From NCBI GenBank assembly GCA_016840905.1, contig JAEORM010000279.1, positions 1 to 6,951 on the forward strand: a DNA stretch of 6,951 nucleotides. Reading direction: 5' to 3'. Positions 1 to 5,355 of the stretch are shown piece after piece. A program made the translations under genes and the position numbers. This DNA comes from Candidatus Gerdarchaeota archaeon (lineage in GTDB: Archaea > Asgardarchaeota > Heimdallarchaeia > JABLTI01). Numbering within the stretch: position 1 is the stretch's first letter; each line of letters begins with the position of its first letter. Below the pieces are notes generated by a model. It saw only the letters and a program-made list of their open reading frames with translations. It searched no databases and was not told the origin of the DNA.

Positions 1-513
1 TATGCTGATGAAGATGCTGAATATATTGAGGAAATAGTTATTGATATCAGTGATCTAAGACCTCTTATTGCTAAACCATACAAACCTGATAATGTTGTTG
101 AAGTTGAAACTGTTGAAAAAGAGAATATTCCTGTTCATTCAGCTTTTCTAGGTAGTTGCACAAACGGTAGGTATGAGGACATGAAAGTTGCTGTTGATAT
201 GTTACGAAATAAGGAAGTGGCGAAAAATACTGTTATGAAAATCGTTCCCGCTACAAGATCTGTTCTTGGTACCATGATCAAGAATGGTGATCTTCAAATT
301 CTTTATGATGCTCGGACCGTTGTTAGCAATCCAGGTTGTGCAGGTTGTGCAAGTGGTCAAATTGGTATGACAGGTTTAGGTGAAGTTCAAGTATCAACTG
401 GTAATCGTAATTTCAAAGGAAAGCAAGGTTCAGGAGCTACTTATCTATGCAGTCCAGCAACTGTTACTGCTTCTGCATTGGCTGGGAAAATAACCAGTCC
501 AGAGAATCTTTAA
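1..513 (+). CDS. Aconitase-superfamily large subunit (3-isopropylmalate/homoaconitate dehydratase type), 5' truncated by window
   Basis: This is the catalytic [4Fe-4S] subunit of a two-subunit hydro-lyase that isomerises a hydroxy-acid through dehydration and rehydration, as in leucine (LeuCD) or homocitrate-pathway (HacAB) enzymes. The reading frame is open from base 1. About 170 residues remain of a family length near 420. Three cluster ligands are visible: Cys53 in GSCTNGR (151-171), and Cys113 and Cys116 in NPGCAGC (328-348). The C-terminal signature STGNRNFKGK and the SPAT...A..GKI segment follow. The cluster motif reads PGCAGCASGQIG, whereas the classical LeuC form is PGCGPCLG, so this belongs to a divergent branch. 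The small subunit follows 12 nt after the stop, which implies co-transcription and a heteromeric enzyme. The family is certain; the substrate (isopropylmalate, homocitrate or another dicarboxylate such as dimethylmalate) cannot be read from this fragment. Confidence 0.93.
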   Translation, partial: YADEDAEYIEEIVIDISDLRPLIAKPYKPDNVVEVETVEKENIPVHSAFLGSCTNGRYEDMKVAVDMLRNKEVAKNTVMKIVPATRSVLGTMIKNGDLQILYDARTVVSNPGCAGCASGQIGMTGLGEVQVSTGNRNFKGKQGSGATYLCSPATVTASALAGKITSPENL

Positions 514-525
514 TTGGAGGAATAA

Positions 526-1059
526 ATGATGAAGAAATCTGTTGAATTAAAAGGAAGAGCAGTAGTAATACGAGATGCAAAAGGTAATCCGATAGATGAT
601 ATCGATACTGACATGATTTTTCATAATAAATATCTACATATAACCAAAATTGATGAAATGGGTCAATATGCATTTGACAATCTAGAAGGTTGGAAAGACT
701 ATGCTAAAAAAGCTCAGAAAGGAGATATTCTAATACTTGGAGCAAATTTTGGTTCAGGATCTTCCCGCCAGCAAGCAGTTGATTGTTTCACTTCACTTGG
801 TGTACAAGTGCTTATTGCAAAATCATTTGGTGCGATTTACAAACGAAATGCTATCAATGCAGGTATGCCTCTTTTAGAAGCTGAGATAATTGATGATAAA
901 TCGTTTATTGAAACTGGTGATGATATAATAGTAAATATTGAAACTGGTGTAATAAAGAATCTAACCAAGAAAAAAGAATCTAAGACTAAAGGTATGTATA
1001 GAGTTCAAATGGACATATACCAAGCAGGTAGTCTATTTGCTTATGCAAAAAACATGTAA
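526..1059 (+). CDS. Aconitase-superfamily small subunit (LeuD/HacB-like swivelling domain)
   Basis: This 177-residue protein is the small (swivelling-domain) partner of the upstream large subunit, and supplies substrate-recognition residues to the shared active site. Visible family motifs are D(I)DTD at 25-29, the specificity loop beginning Y36-L37-H38-I39, NFGSGSSRQQAV at 74-85 (the classical form is NFGCGSSREHA) and the IAKSFGAIYKRNAINAGMPLL block. The specificity loop reads YLHIT, which is neither the YLRT usually quoted for homoaconitase nor the YLVY quoted for archaeal isopropylmalate isomerase. GGAGG at 516-520 lies 5 nt before the ATG at 526 and 8 nt before a second ATG at 529, so either may be used; the shorter form loses one residue. 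The gene ends at TAA just before a T-rich terminator and is probably the last gene of its operon. Family assignment is firm; substrate is open. Confidence 0.93.
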   Translation: MMKKSVELKGRAVVIRDAKGNPIDDIDTDMIFHNKYLHITKIDEMGQYAFDNLEGWKDYAKKAQKGDILILGANFGSGSSRQQAVDCFTSLGVQVLIAKSFGAIYKRNAINAGMPLLEAEIIDDKSFIETGDDIIVNIETGVIKNLTKKKESKTKGMYRVQMDIYQAGSLFAYAKNM

Positions 1060-1062
1060 AGT

Positions 1063-1097
1063 CTTTTTCTTTTTTTTTTACCTTTTTTCCTTTTTAA
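1063..1097 (+). terminator. Pyrimidine/T-run terminator after the dehydratase operon
   Basis: Directly after the small-subunit stop are several T tracts, including an uninterrupted run of nine or more Ts near 1071-1079, then TTTTTT and TTTTT broken by C. There is no stable stem before them. This is the usual look of intrinsic termination in archaea, where oligo-T on the non-template strand suffices. Confidence 0.7.
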
Positions 1098-1102
1098 TAA
1101 AG

Positions 1103-1114
1103 TAAAAATACTAG
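1103..1114 (+). promoter_or_regulatory. Weak TATA-like element before the small helical gene
   Basis: The stretch GTAAAAATACTA lies about 40-50 nt upstream of the TTG start at 1153, a plausible place for an archaeal TATA box with a short leader. The whole gap is A+T-rich, so this is only a candidate. Confidence 0.25.
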
Positions 1115-1152
1115 ATTAACCATTTTTTTATTGCTGTTTTGGAGTGTGCAAA

Positions 1153-1488
1153 TTGTCTGAATTAGAAAAGAAATTACAAATCATAGAGGATAGAATGAAG
1201 GAACGTTTGTCATCACCAACCGATGCAAAATTATTACGTACTTTGATGGAAACACTAATTGATATTCGAGAAGCATTGGAAGAATTCAATCAATTCTTTA
1301 AAATTGATATTGACTTGGACAAACTAGAGGCTTTCCAACCAAGAGAAATAAATTATTCAGAGGAATGGTCACAATCTTTAGTGAAAATTTGTGAAATATT
1401 GATTTCTCTTTATGAAAAAATTGATAAAAAAGAATTAGCTATTAAATGGAAGAAAAAATTGGAAGATTTGAAATCAATGTCTTCCTAA
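1153..1488 (+). CDS. Small helical protein of unknown function
   Basis: I do not recognise this gene. From TTG at 1153 it encodes 111 residues beginning MSELEKKLQ. I prefer this start because GGAG at 1141-1144 sits 8 nt upstream of it; the in-frame GTG at 1144 overlaps that GGAG and would leave no ribosome site. The protein is highly charged, rich in Glu, Lys, Leu and Ile, and lacks membrane segments, Cys clusters and a signal peptide. Heptad-like spacing at about residues 2-20 and 25-50 and again in the last 40 residues suggests a helical bundle or short coiled coil. A soluble cytoplasmic protein, possibly protein-binding, is the most that can be said. It stands alone behind a terminator and converges on the next gene, leaving a 6-nt gap. 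Confidence 0.75.
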   Translation: MSELEKKLQIIEDRMKERLSSPTDAKLLRTLMETLIDIREALEEFNQFFKIDIDLDKLEAFQPREINYSEEWSQSLVKICEILISLYEKIDKKELAIKWKKKLEDLKSMSS

Positions 1489-1494
1489 TATTTT

Positions 1495-1926
1495 CTATTC
1501 TTCATTTTTAGTTTCTACAGGTTCTGACTCAATATCATCTTCTATATACACAACAGTTAATTGATCTTCTTTTGCTAAAGATTCATCACCAGTTTCTTCA
1601 GATGGTTCTTTTTCAGGAGCTTTTTTGAACCAAACAAAATAGATTCCTAATCCAAGGAAAATCAACATAAAAATTAGTAAAATTACTAGTAAAGTATCGT
1701 TAATAACATATTCTTCATCTAATTGATTATACTCAAAGGGAGGTAAAGCGGCAATTATACCTATTACAAGATAAGCTAAAATTGCTATAGCAAAAATCAT
1801 AAAACTAAATCCCCAAGGATTTACTTTAATTTGCAGTTCACTGTCAGAGACTTCTCGTTTTTTAGTTTTTTTGGCTCGCTTTTCAGGTAAATCTGCTTTT
1901 ATTAGATTTAAATCTGTTTCTGACAT
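1495..1926 (-). CDS. Two-pass membrane protein with charged tails, unknown function
   Basis: This 143-residue protein is of no family I recognise. Its N-terminal 35 residues contain a basic cluster (about 15-24, Lys/Arg-rich). Two hydrophobic helices follow at about 39-61 and 78-100, separated by a 16-residue acidic loop (61-77). The tail from 101 begins KKAPEK and becomes strongly acidic (Glu/Asp-rich to the end). By the positive-inside rule both tails should be cytoplasmic and the short loop outside. There are no catalytic-looking motifs. The ATG at 1926 has only a weak GGG 10 nt upstream, so translation may be poorly SD-dependent or leader-driven. It is convergent with the small helical gene and divergent from the HEAT-like gene. 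It ends in TAG, the only TAG-terminated gene here. Confidence 0.75.
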   Translation of the reverse strand: MSETDLNLIKADLPEKRAKKTKKREVSDSELQIKVNPWGFSFMIFAIAILAYLVIGIIAALPPFEYNQLDEEYVINDTLLVILLIFMLIFLGLGIYFVWFKKAPEKEPSEETGDESLAKEDQLTVVYIEDDIESEPVETKNEE

Positions 1927-1990
1927 TTTAACATAACCCTTTGTATTTATGAGCTACTTCTTTATTAAAACTTATTTGAATTCTTTCAAA

Positions 1991-2002
1991 AGATATATTT
2001 TT
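1991..2002. promoter_or_regulatory. Near-symmetrical TATA-like box in the divergent intergenic region
   Basis: AGATATATTTTT at 1991-2002 reads as AAAAATATATCT on the minus strand, so it can serve as a TATA box in either direction. On the plus strand it lies about 50 nt before the TTG at 2048; on the minus strand about 65 nt before the ATG at 1926. Both distances leave a leader of roughly 25-40 nt if transcription starts about 26 nt downstream of the box. No start site has been measured. Confidence 0.45.
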
Positions 2003-2047
2003 CATGGAATAAATCCATTCTTATGAATTGGATATGAGAGTAATAAA

Positions 2048-2734
2048 TTGCCAAAGAAAAGTAAAATTCAGAAAGAAATGATAAAAATCATTGAAGATAG
2101 ATATACAAATTGGGAAGAAAAAGCTCAACTAATTCAATTTATCTTTGATAAAGAAGATTTAGCTCAAAGTGAATTTCTCGAGATTATTTTGAAAAACTCA
2201 AAGTCAACAATACGAAAAAGTGCAGCTTCAATTGTAGGGTACTTTAGCCATTTTGCAAAAATTGATGTTCTCATTAAACAGTTGTTTTTCGAACCCGATT
2301 GGTCAGTACGATTTGCTTTAGCAAAATCAAGTGCTACTCATTTGAAAGAAGAGGTAATTAACACTCTTCGATTACAATATAATGATTTGTTAAAGGAGTG
2401 TAACTATGATAAAAAGTTGCAACATCAATTGATTTTTGTTGAAGCAATAGGCAATATGGGTTATCATTCTGGTCAACCACTTTTGGAAGCAATTTTGGAT
2501 GAAAAAGGATTAAATAGAGATCCTCTATCAGTTAAAATAATTATACAAACAATTTATTCATTAGGGGAAATAGGTGATAAATCAGTGATTAGCAGACTAC
2601 TAAGATTTTCAGCAGAAAATCCTACAAATACAGATACAATGAGAAATAGTGCTGAACATGCTATTGATAAAATAGCTAAACGCTTGGGCTTTTCATCAAA
2701 AAAGGAATTACTTATTGAAATAAATAAGGAATAA
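2048..2734 (+). CDS. HEAT-repeat-like protein
   Basis: This 228-residue, soluble, all-helical protein has HEAT/PBS-lyase-like repeats. The clearest units are residues 53-68, 73-98 (LIKQLFFEPDW.VRFALA, matching the HEAT pattern LL.L..D.D..VR..A), 125-150, and 160-185 (SVKIIIQTIYSLGEIGD.S, the typical helix-turn ending in LGEIGD). The final helix has A..AI.KIA. HEAT solenoids act as protein- or nucleic-acid-binding scaffolds; no catalytic residue is evident and the partner is unknown. The start is TTG at 2048, preceded by only a weak GAGAG (2036-2040). The first in-frame ATG is residue 11, which would still keep all the repeats. The gene is divergent from the membrane protein and 124 nt upstream of the M48 peptidase, which has its own candidate promoter, so an operon link is not shown. 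Confidence 0.82.
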   Translation: MPKKSKIQKEMIKIIEDRYTNWEEKAQLIQFIFDKEDLAQSEFLEIILKNSKSTIRKSAASIVGYFSHFAKIDVLIKQLFFEPDWSVRFALAKSSATHLKEEVINTLRLQYNDLLKECNYDKKLQHQLIFVEAIGNMGYHSGQPLLEAILDEKGLNRDPLSVKIIIQTIYSLGEIGDKSVISRLLRFSAENPTNTDTMRNSAEHAIDKIAKRLGFSSKKELLIEINKE

Positions 2735-2766
2735 GTAGAAAATAAATGCGAACACAATACACAAAC

Positions 2767-2776
2767 TTATAAAATA
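2767..2776 (+). promoter_or_regulatory. TATA-like box before the M48 peptidase gene
   Basis: TTATAAAATA is the best TATA-like sequence in the 124-nt gap after the HEAT-like gene. It lies about 83 nt before the TTG start, which would give a leader of roughly 55-60 nt. Inference only. Confidence 0.4.
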
Positions 2777-2858
2777 ATCCTTTCCTAAAACAAATTGTCT
2801 TGGATTTTTCCAAACAATCATATCTATTTCCAAATATTACTAAGAATGAGGGAAAGCA

Positions 2859-3242
2859 TTGGCTATTACTAAAACATCTGCTCACACTCAATTGAAAATG
2901 CACTTAACAAATATTCTTTTCTTTGCATTAAACATCTTTCATATTATATTTGCTTCAACCTCAGATTTAGCACCAAAAGATACAGGCTTTCTAAGGTTTA
3001 AGATAAGTGTATTCTCTCAATTTAATGTTAATCGATTTTTAATCGCGATTGTGTTATTTCTCATTCAAATGATTTTTTCCTATATTGTTTTAGCAAGGAA
3101 ATTTAGAAAAGCTAATCTAGTGAGGATCAATGAGTTAGGATTAGTTGGTGAAAATAATATTGAAATCCGCAAGAATCTAAGAATTGATCCAAAATTAATT
3201 TATAAATGGGTGGAAGAAGAGGCAAGTGAATATAAAATATAA
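2859..3242 (+). CDS. N-terminal membrane fragment of the M48 peptidase
   Basis: This 127-residue piece is what would be made if the TAA at 3240-3242 is real. The start is TTG at 2859, with GAGGG at 2848-2852 placed 6 nt upstream, a good ribosome site; an in-frame ATG exists at residue 14. There are two hydrophobic helices at about 16-34 and 60-78, separated by about 25 polar residues, then a basic stop-transfer stretch (ARKFRKA at 79-85). The cytoplasmic helical segment 86-127 ends where the peptidase fold would begin. It has no zinc-binding motif, so it cannot be catalytic alone. It matches the membrane-anchor region of HtpX-type peptidases and is best read as the first third of the interrupted gene rather than a separate gene. 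Confidence 0.7.
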   Translation: MAITKTSAHTQLKMHLTNILFFALNIFHIIFASTSDLAPKDTGFLRFKISVFSQFNVNRFLIAIVLFLIQMIFSYIVLARKFRKANLVRINELGLVGENNIEIRKNLRIDPKLIYKWVEEEASEYKI

Positions 3243-3254
3243 TCAGTCAAAAGA

Positions 3255-4274
3255 GTGTATCTGACTGATACCAATATTCCAAATGCTATGACTATTGATG
3301 TTGTCCCAATACCTTTTATTAGAAGATCTTGGTTAGTATTGGATGCTAATTTAATTGAGATTTTGGATGAAAGGGAAATTAGAGCAGTAATAGCTCATGA
3401 ATTAGGTCATGTAAAATATCTAGATGGATTAGTTAATTTGTTTAGATTTGGGATGAATTTTTTTGTCTTTATAGCGTATTCCTTAAGGATATTTGATGTG
3501 ATAAAATACTTGATAATAGAAGAACCAAATGTAGAAAATATCCTGTTAAGGATTCTATTTTTACTAGTTTTTATAGCAATTTTATGGGGATTCACTATTC
3601 TAAATAATATTTTAATGAATTATACAAGAAGACAGGCTGAACTAATGGCTGATTATTTTTCAGCGAAAAAAATCGGCCGAAATCATATAATAAATGCGCT
3701 TATGCTATTAGGTCAAAGATTAGATGTTGTAACAGCTTTTGGAACGGAATTCAAGTGGTTAGGATATCGCGAAAATAAAAGTGATGTCACAAGAGAATTC
3801 TTGCAAGGAATAAAGGAATTACCTCCAGAAGAGCTCTCCAAAGAAATCTCGAGACAGAAAGCAGTGTTCATTTACGTGCATCAAAGATTAAAAAATATGA
3901 AAAGTGATTTATTCATACCATTAACAAATGATCAAATTGATGAATTAGCTGAACAAGCATGTGAGAAATTACTGAAGCTTAGAGAAGAAGAAATAAAAAA
4001 TGGTACAGTAAATGGTAGAAGAACAAAGACAGAATTGAATAAATTAACCATAGATTGGTTCACAATTGATGCTGATAAAAATCATTACTTATTGGATGAT
4101 GAAATAGAGCAATTAGTAAAAGCGCTATTAAAAAATCCTCAGAAAGAACTTTTTGAAAATGATATCGGAACTAGGAGAATGCGGTTAGGACGAGACCATC
4201 CTTCAATGAGAGAACGAATTATTTTCCTATATGAATCAATACCAAAGAGTACTAAAGAATCCACAAATGAATGA
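3255..4274 (+). CDS. M48 peptidase catalytic part (HELGH), downstream of the in-frame stop
   Basis: This part has 339 residues if begun at GTG 3255. That start has no Shine-Dalgarno site, and the conserved strand VYLTDTN begins immediately, which argues against a natural N-terminus; the next ATG (3288) would cut into the PNAMT motif. Zinc and catalytic residues are His48, Glu49 and His52 in HELGH (3396-3410) and Glu129 in RRQAELMAD. Membrane helices lie at about 65-82 and 96-116. Residues 175-310 form a long charged cytoplasmic insertion that includes an EF-hand-like loop, DADKNHYLLDDE (272-283). The C-terminal HPSMRERI (315-322) is the usual M48 end motif. All catalytic elements are intact, so the protein would be expected to work if the upstream stop were absent or bypassed. 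The stop codon is TGA. Confidence 0.85.
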   Translation: MYLTDTNIPNAMTIDVVPIPFIRRSWLVLDANLIEILDEREIRAVIAHELGHVKYLDGLVNLFRFGMNFFVFIAYSLRIFDVIKYLIIEEPNVENILLRILFLLVFIAILWGFTILNNILMNYTRRQAELMADYFSAKKIGRNHIINALMLLGQRLDVVTAFGTEFKWLGYRENKSDVTREFLQGIKELPPEELSKEISRQKAVFIYVHQRLKNMKSDLFIPLTNDQIDELAEQACEKLLKLREEEIKNGTVNGRRTKTELNKLTIDWFTIDADKNHYLLDDEIEQLVKALLKNPQKELFENDIGTRRMRLGRDHPSMRERIIFLYESIPKSTKESTNE

Positions 4275-4301
4275 AATTAGTTTCGGTTTACCCTCAAGAT
4301 A

Positions 4302-4318
4302 TTCTTTTTTTAAAAGAA
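4302..4318 (+). terminator. T-run with short A/T hairpin after the M48 gene
   Basis: TTCTTTT and AAAAGAA form a perfect 7-bp inverted repeat around a TTT loop, and the run of seven Ts lies inside it, 28 nt after the M48 stop. The stem is almost all A/T, so the T run is the likelier functional part. The following A+T stretch to 4325 could also act as a TATA-like element for the next gene. Confidence 0.4.
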
Positions 4319-4377
4319 AAAATAACGAAAGGTAGAGTAATTATTTTTGTAGGAATCACAATATGGATGAGTAACAA

Positions 4378-4581
4378 ATGGCTATAAAACTAGAGATAGA
4401 CGAGACAATTATTTCCGAAGAATCAATTGATGTAGTAGATTCTGATTCATTGGATTTCTGCAGCGACTGTCTATACGATTGGTGCACTAATAGATCAGCT
4501 ATAACCTTTTGTACGATGAAAGTAAAAGGATTATTTGAATGTAAGAGTTGCATATTGAAACTTTTAAAAGAGAAATCTTAA
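4378..4581 (+). CDS. Six-cysteine small protein, probable zinc-binding
   Basis: This 67-residue protein is of no family I recognise. Residues 1-26 are acidic and Cys-free. They are followed by C28-S-D-C31, C36, C45 and C55-K-S-C58, then a short Lys-rich tail. Two CxxC pairs 23 residues apart are the layout of a small zinc ribbon or treble clef, and C36 and C45 could bind a second metal or replace a ligand. No membrane segment or secretion signal is seen. The ATG at 4378 is preceded by a partial SD-like GGATGAG (4365-4371). A minus-strand open frame overlaps (4356-4553), but only the plus-strand frame shows a recognisable residue pattern. A ten-T terminator follows at 4590. It is probably a single-gene unit. 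Confidence 0.68.
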   Translation: MAIKLEIDETIISEESIDVVDSDSLDFCSDCLYDWCTNRSAITFCTMKVKGLFECKSCILKLLKEKS

Positions 4582-4589
4582 CAGTTGAA

Positions 4590-4599
4590 TTTTTTTTTT
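4590..4599 (+). terminator. Ten-T terminator after the six-cysteine gene
   Basis: An uninterrupted run of ten Ts begins 9 nt after the TAA stop at 4579-4581, with no stem before it. It is a good candidate for archaeal intrinsic termination and separates this gene from the next. Confidence 0.65.
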
Positions 4600-4669
4600 C
4601 ACATTTCCATTTGAATATTGCTAAAAATGCCTTTAATGGAATTATTTTGAAAATGCCCATTGCAAAAAA

Positions 4670-4679
4670 GATTTATTAC
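4670..4679 (+). promoter_or_regulatory. Weak TATA-like element before the 141-residue gene
   Basis: GATTTATTAC lies about 46-55 nt upstream of the ATG at 4725, within the range expected for an archaeal TATA box with a short leader. It is a weak match in an A+T-rich gap. Confidence 0.25.
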
Positions 4680-4724
4680 AAGAACAAGTTTTTGAAGAAA
4701 AGAGCGATGTAATGGAGATAATAA

Positions 4725-5150
4725 ATGGAATTAGCAATACAAATATACTATTGGCATGATGTTATGGGTCCTCTATTGACTTTTGCTAAAGGTGACTTTG
4801 AGATTTCTATGGAAGATCTTTTAATCCTCCTAAGTTCACAAGAGCCATATCTCCAATCTATGGAATCAAAAATTCTAGGACCATCATATGTTGAAGATAA
4901 AATAATAATGACGTATAATAGATGCATAGCAAACCCTGAGACACAAGATGAACGAATATGCTTATTTGGTGCTGATTGTTGGGTATTAATTATTTGTCCG
5001 ATTGAATTGGAAATAGTTTTATTAAGTAAAATTGAAATTGTCAAGGAAATTTTAGATATAGAATTTGAAATGATAAGTGAAGTTAATCAATTAGATACCT
5101 CGTTAGGCGAACGAGCTAGTTATGGAATAGAAAAAATTTATACTGAATAA
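4725..5150 (+). CDS. Unrecognised 141-residue soluble protein
   Basis: The start is well defined: GGAG at 4714-4717 sits 7 nt before ATG 4725. The protein opens with ELAIQIYYWHDVMGPLLTF, a beta-hairpin-like pattern with a G-P turn. It continues with an acidic amphipathic stretch (about 25-45), then a hydrophobic strand region ending in CWVLIICPIELEIVLL (about 85-100), and a helical C-terminus. Four Cys are present, at about 67, 78, 85 and 91, without CxxC spacing. There is no signal peptide; the 86-100 stretch is hydrophobic but short and interrupted by Pro-Ile-Glu, so a buried strand is likelier than a membrane helix. The opening strand-turn-strand with W..xxGP is reminiscent of longin/roadblock-type small alpha-beta domains, but this is a guess from pattern only. 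Transcription is probably independent, since T-run and promoter-like sequence lie upstream. Confidence 0.75.
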   Translation: MELAIQIYYWHDVMGPLLTFAKGDFEISMEDLLILLSSQEPYLQSMESKILGPSYVEDKIIMTYNRCIANPETQDERICLFGADCWVLIICPIELEIVLLSKIEIVKEILDIEFEMISEVNQLDTSLGERASYGIEKIYTE

Positions 5151-5183
5151 AATGTCATACATTCTTTTCTTCTAGAGTTATCA

Positions 5184-5196
5184 AAATAAATATAAT
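5184..5196 (+). promoter_or_regulatory. Distal TATA-like box for tldD
   Basis: AAATAAATATAAT is a good TATA-like sequence 160-170 nt upstream of the tldD start. If used, the transcript would have a leader of about 135 nt containing the inverted repeat at 5267-5304. A second candidate (GATAAAATA, 5288-5296) lies closer and inside that repeat. Confidence 0.35.
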
Positions 5197-5266
5197 GTTT
5201 AATCTAGTTTTAACATATTATTCCTAGTGATAGGATTAGTGGAAATCAATTAAGCAACGAAGAATG

Positions 5267-5304
5267 TGGTCATTTTTATCCAATCACGATAAAATAAGTG
5301 ACCA
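5267..5304. repeat. Imperfect inverted repeat upstream of tldD
   Basis: The outer arms TGGTCA (5267-5272) and TGACCA (5299-5304) are perfectly complementary, as are the inner arms TTTTATC (5274-5280) and GATAAAA (5288-5294). The centre is a 7-nt loop, and the two arm blocks are separated by T on one side and TAAG on the other. It could be an RNA hairpin in a tldD leader. It could also be a protein-binding site, because the right inner arm coincides with a proximal TATA-like box (GATAAAATA) about 60 nt before the tldD start. The rest of the 205-nt gap 5151-5355 holds only a small TCCTA-GTGA-TAGGA palindrome (5222-5235), a distal TATA-like box and a possible 29-codon frame. Confidence 0.5.
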
Positions 5305-5355
5305 ATATCTTTCAAGTATAGATAGATATCAATTCTTAAAAAATGGTGAATAAAT

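Larger units (their letters stand above)
2859..4274 (+). pseudogene. M48 (HtpX-like) membrane zinc metallopeptidase, split by an in-frame TAA at 3240-3242
   Basis: Read through, 2859-4274 is one continuous frame of 471 codons with a single internal stop, TAA, at codon 128. The two halves lie in the same frame, with no insertion or deletion. Together they have the M48B/HtpX plan: two N-terminal membrane helices, a helix leading into the strand VYLTDTNIPNAMT, HELGH, two more membrane helices, the Glu of R.AE..AD, and a C-terminal HPS.RERI. The spacing across the stop fits a single protein, since WVEEEASEYKI plus one residue plus SVKRVYL resembles the usual link into the PNA motif. The family cleaves misfolded or damaged membrane proteins with its active site facing the cytoplasm. 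Possible explanations are a recent nonsense mutation, a sequencing or assembly error, or two separately translated halves. Because the rest of the frame is intact and conserved, a very recent mutation or an error seems most likely. Confidence 0.8.

Noticed and set aside
3240..3257. Frameshift or stop-codon recoding (pyrrolysine-type) as the cause of the split M48 gene
   Set aside because: The two halves are in the same frame, so no frameshift is needed. The stop is TAA, whereas pyrrolysine uses TAG. No recoding hairpin is obvious after it.
3999..4034. A second EF-hand loop (residues 249-260, N.T.NG.....E) just before the clear one
   Set aside because: It starts only 23 residues before the other loop, too close for a normal EF-hand pair, and lacks acidic residues at positions 1 and 3.
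4363..4374. Three-codon ATG-GAT-GAG-TAA minigene before the six-cysteine gene
   Set aside because: Too short to have coding meaning; the same bases are better read as the SD-like site for ATG 4378.
4356..4553. Minus-strand open frame overlapping the six-cysteine gene
   Set aside because: Its product has low-complexity Ser-rich sequence and no motif; the plus-strand frame has a patterned Cys layout and an SD-like site.
4653..4712. 19-codon basic frame (MPIAKKIYYK...) before the 141-residue gene
   Set aside because: No ribosome site, very short, and in an A-rich region where Lys codons are expected by chance.
4748..5044. 98-residue minus-strand open frame inside the 141-residue gene
   Set aside because: The plus-strand gene has a strong ribosome site and a better residue pattern; the minus-strand product looks like reverse-complement shadow.
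5317..5330. Short GATA tandem (ATAGATAGATAT) before tldD
   Set aside because: Only two to three copies of a 4-nt unit in A+T-rich sequence; no sign of a functional repeat.
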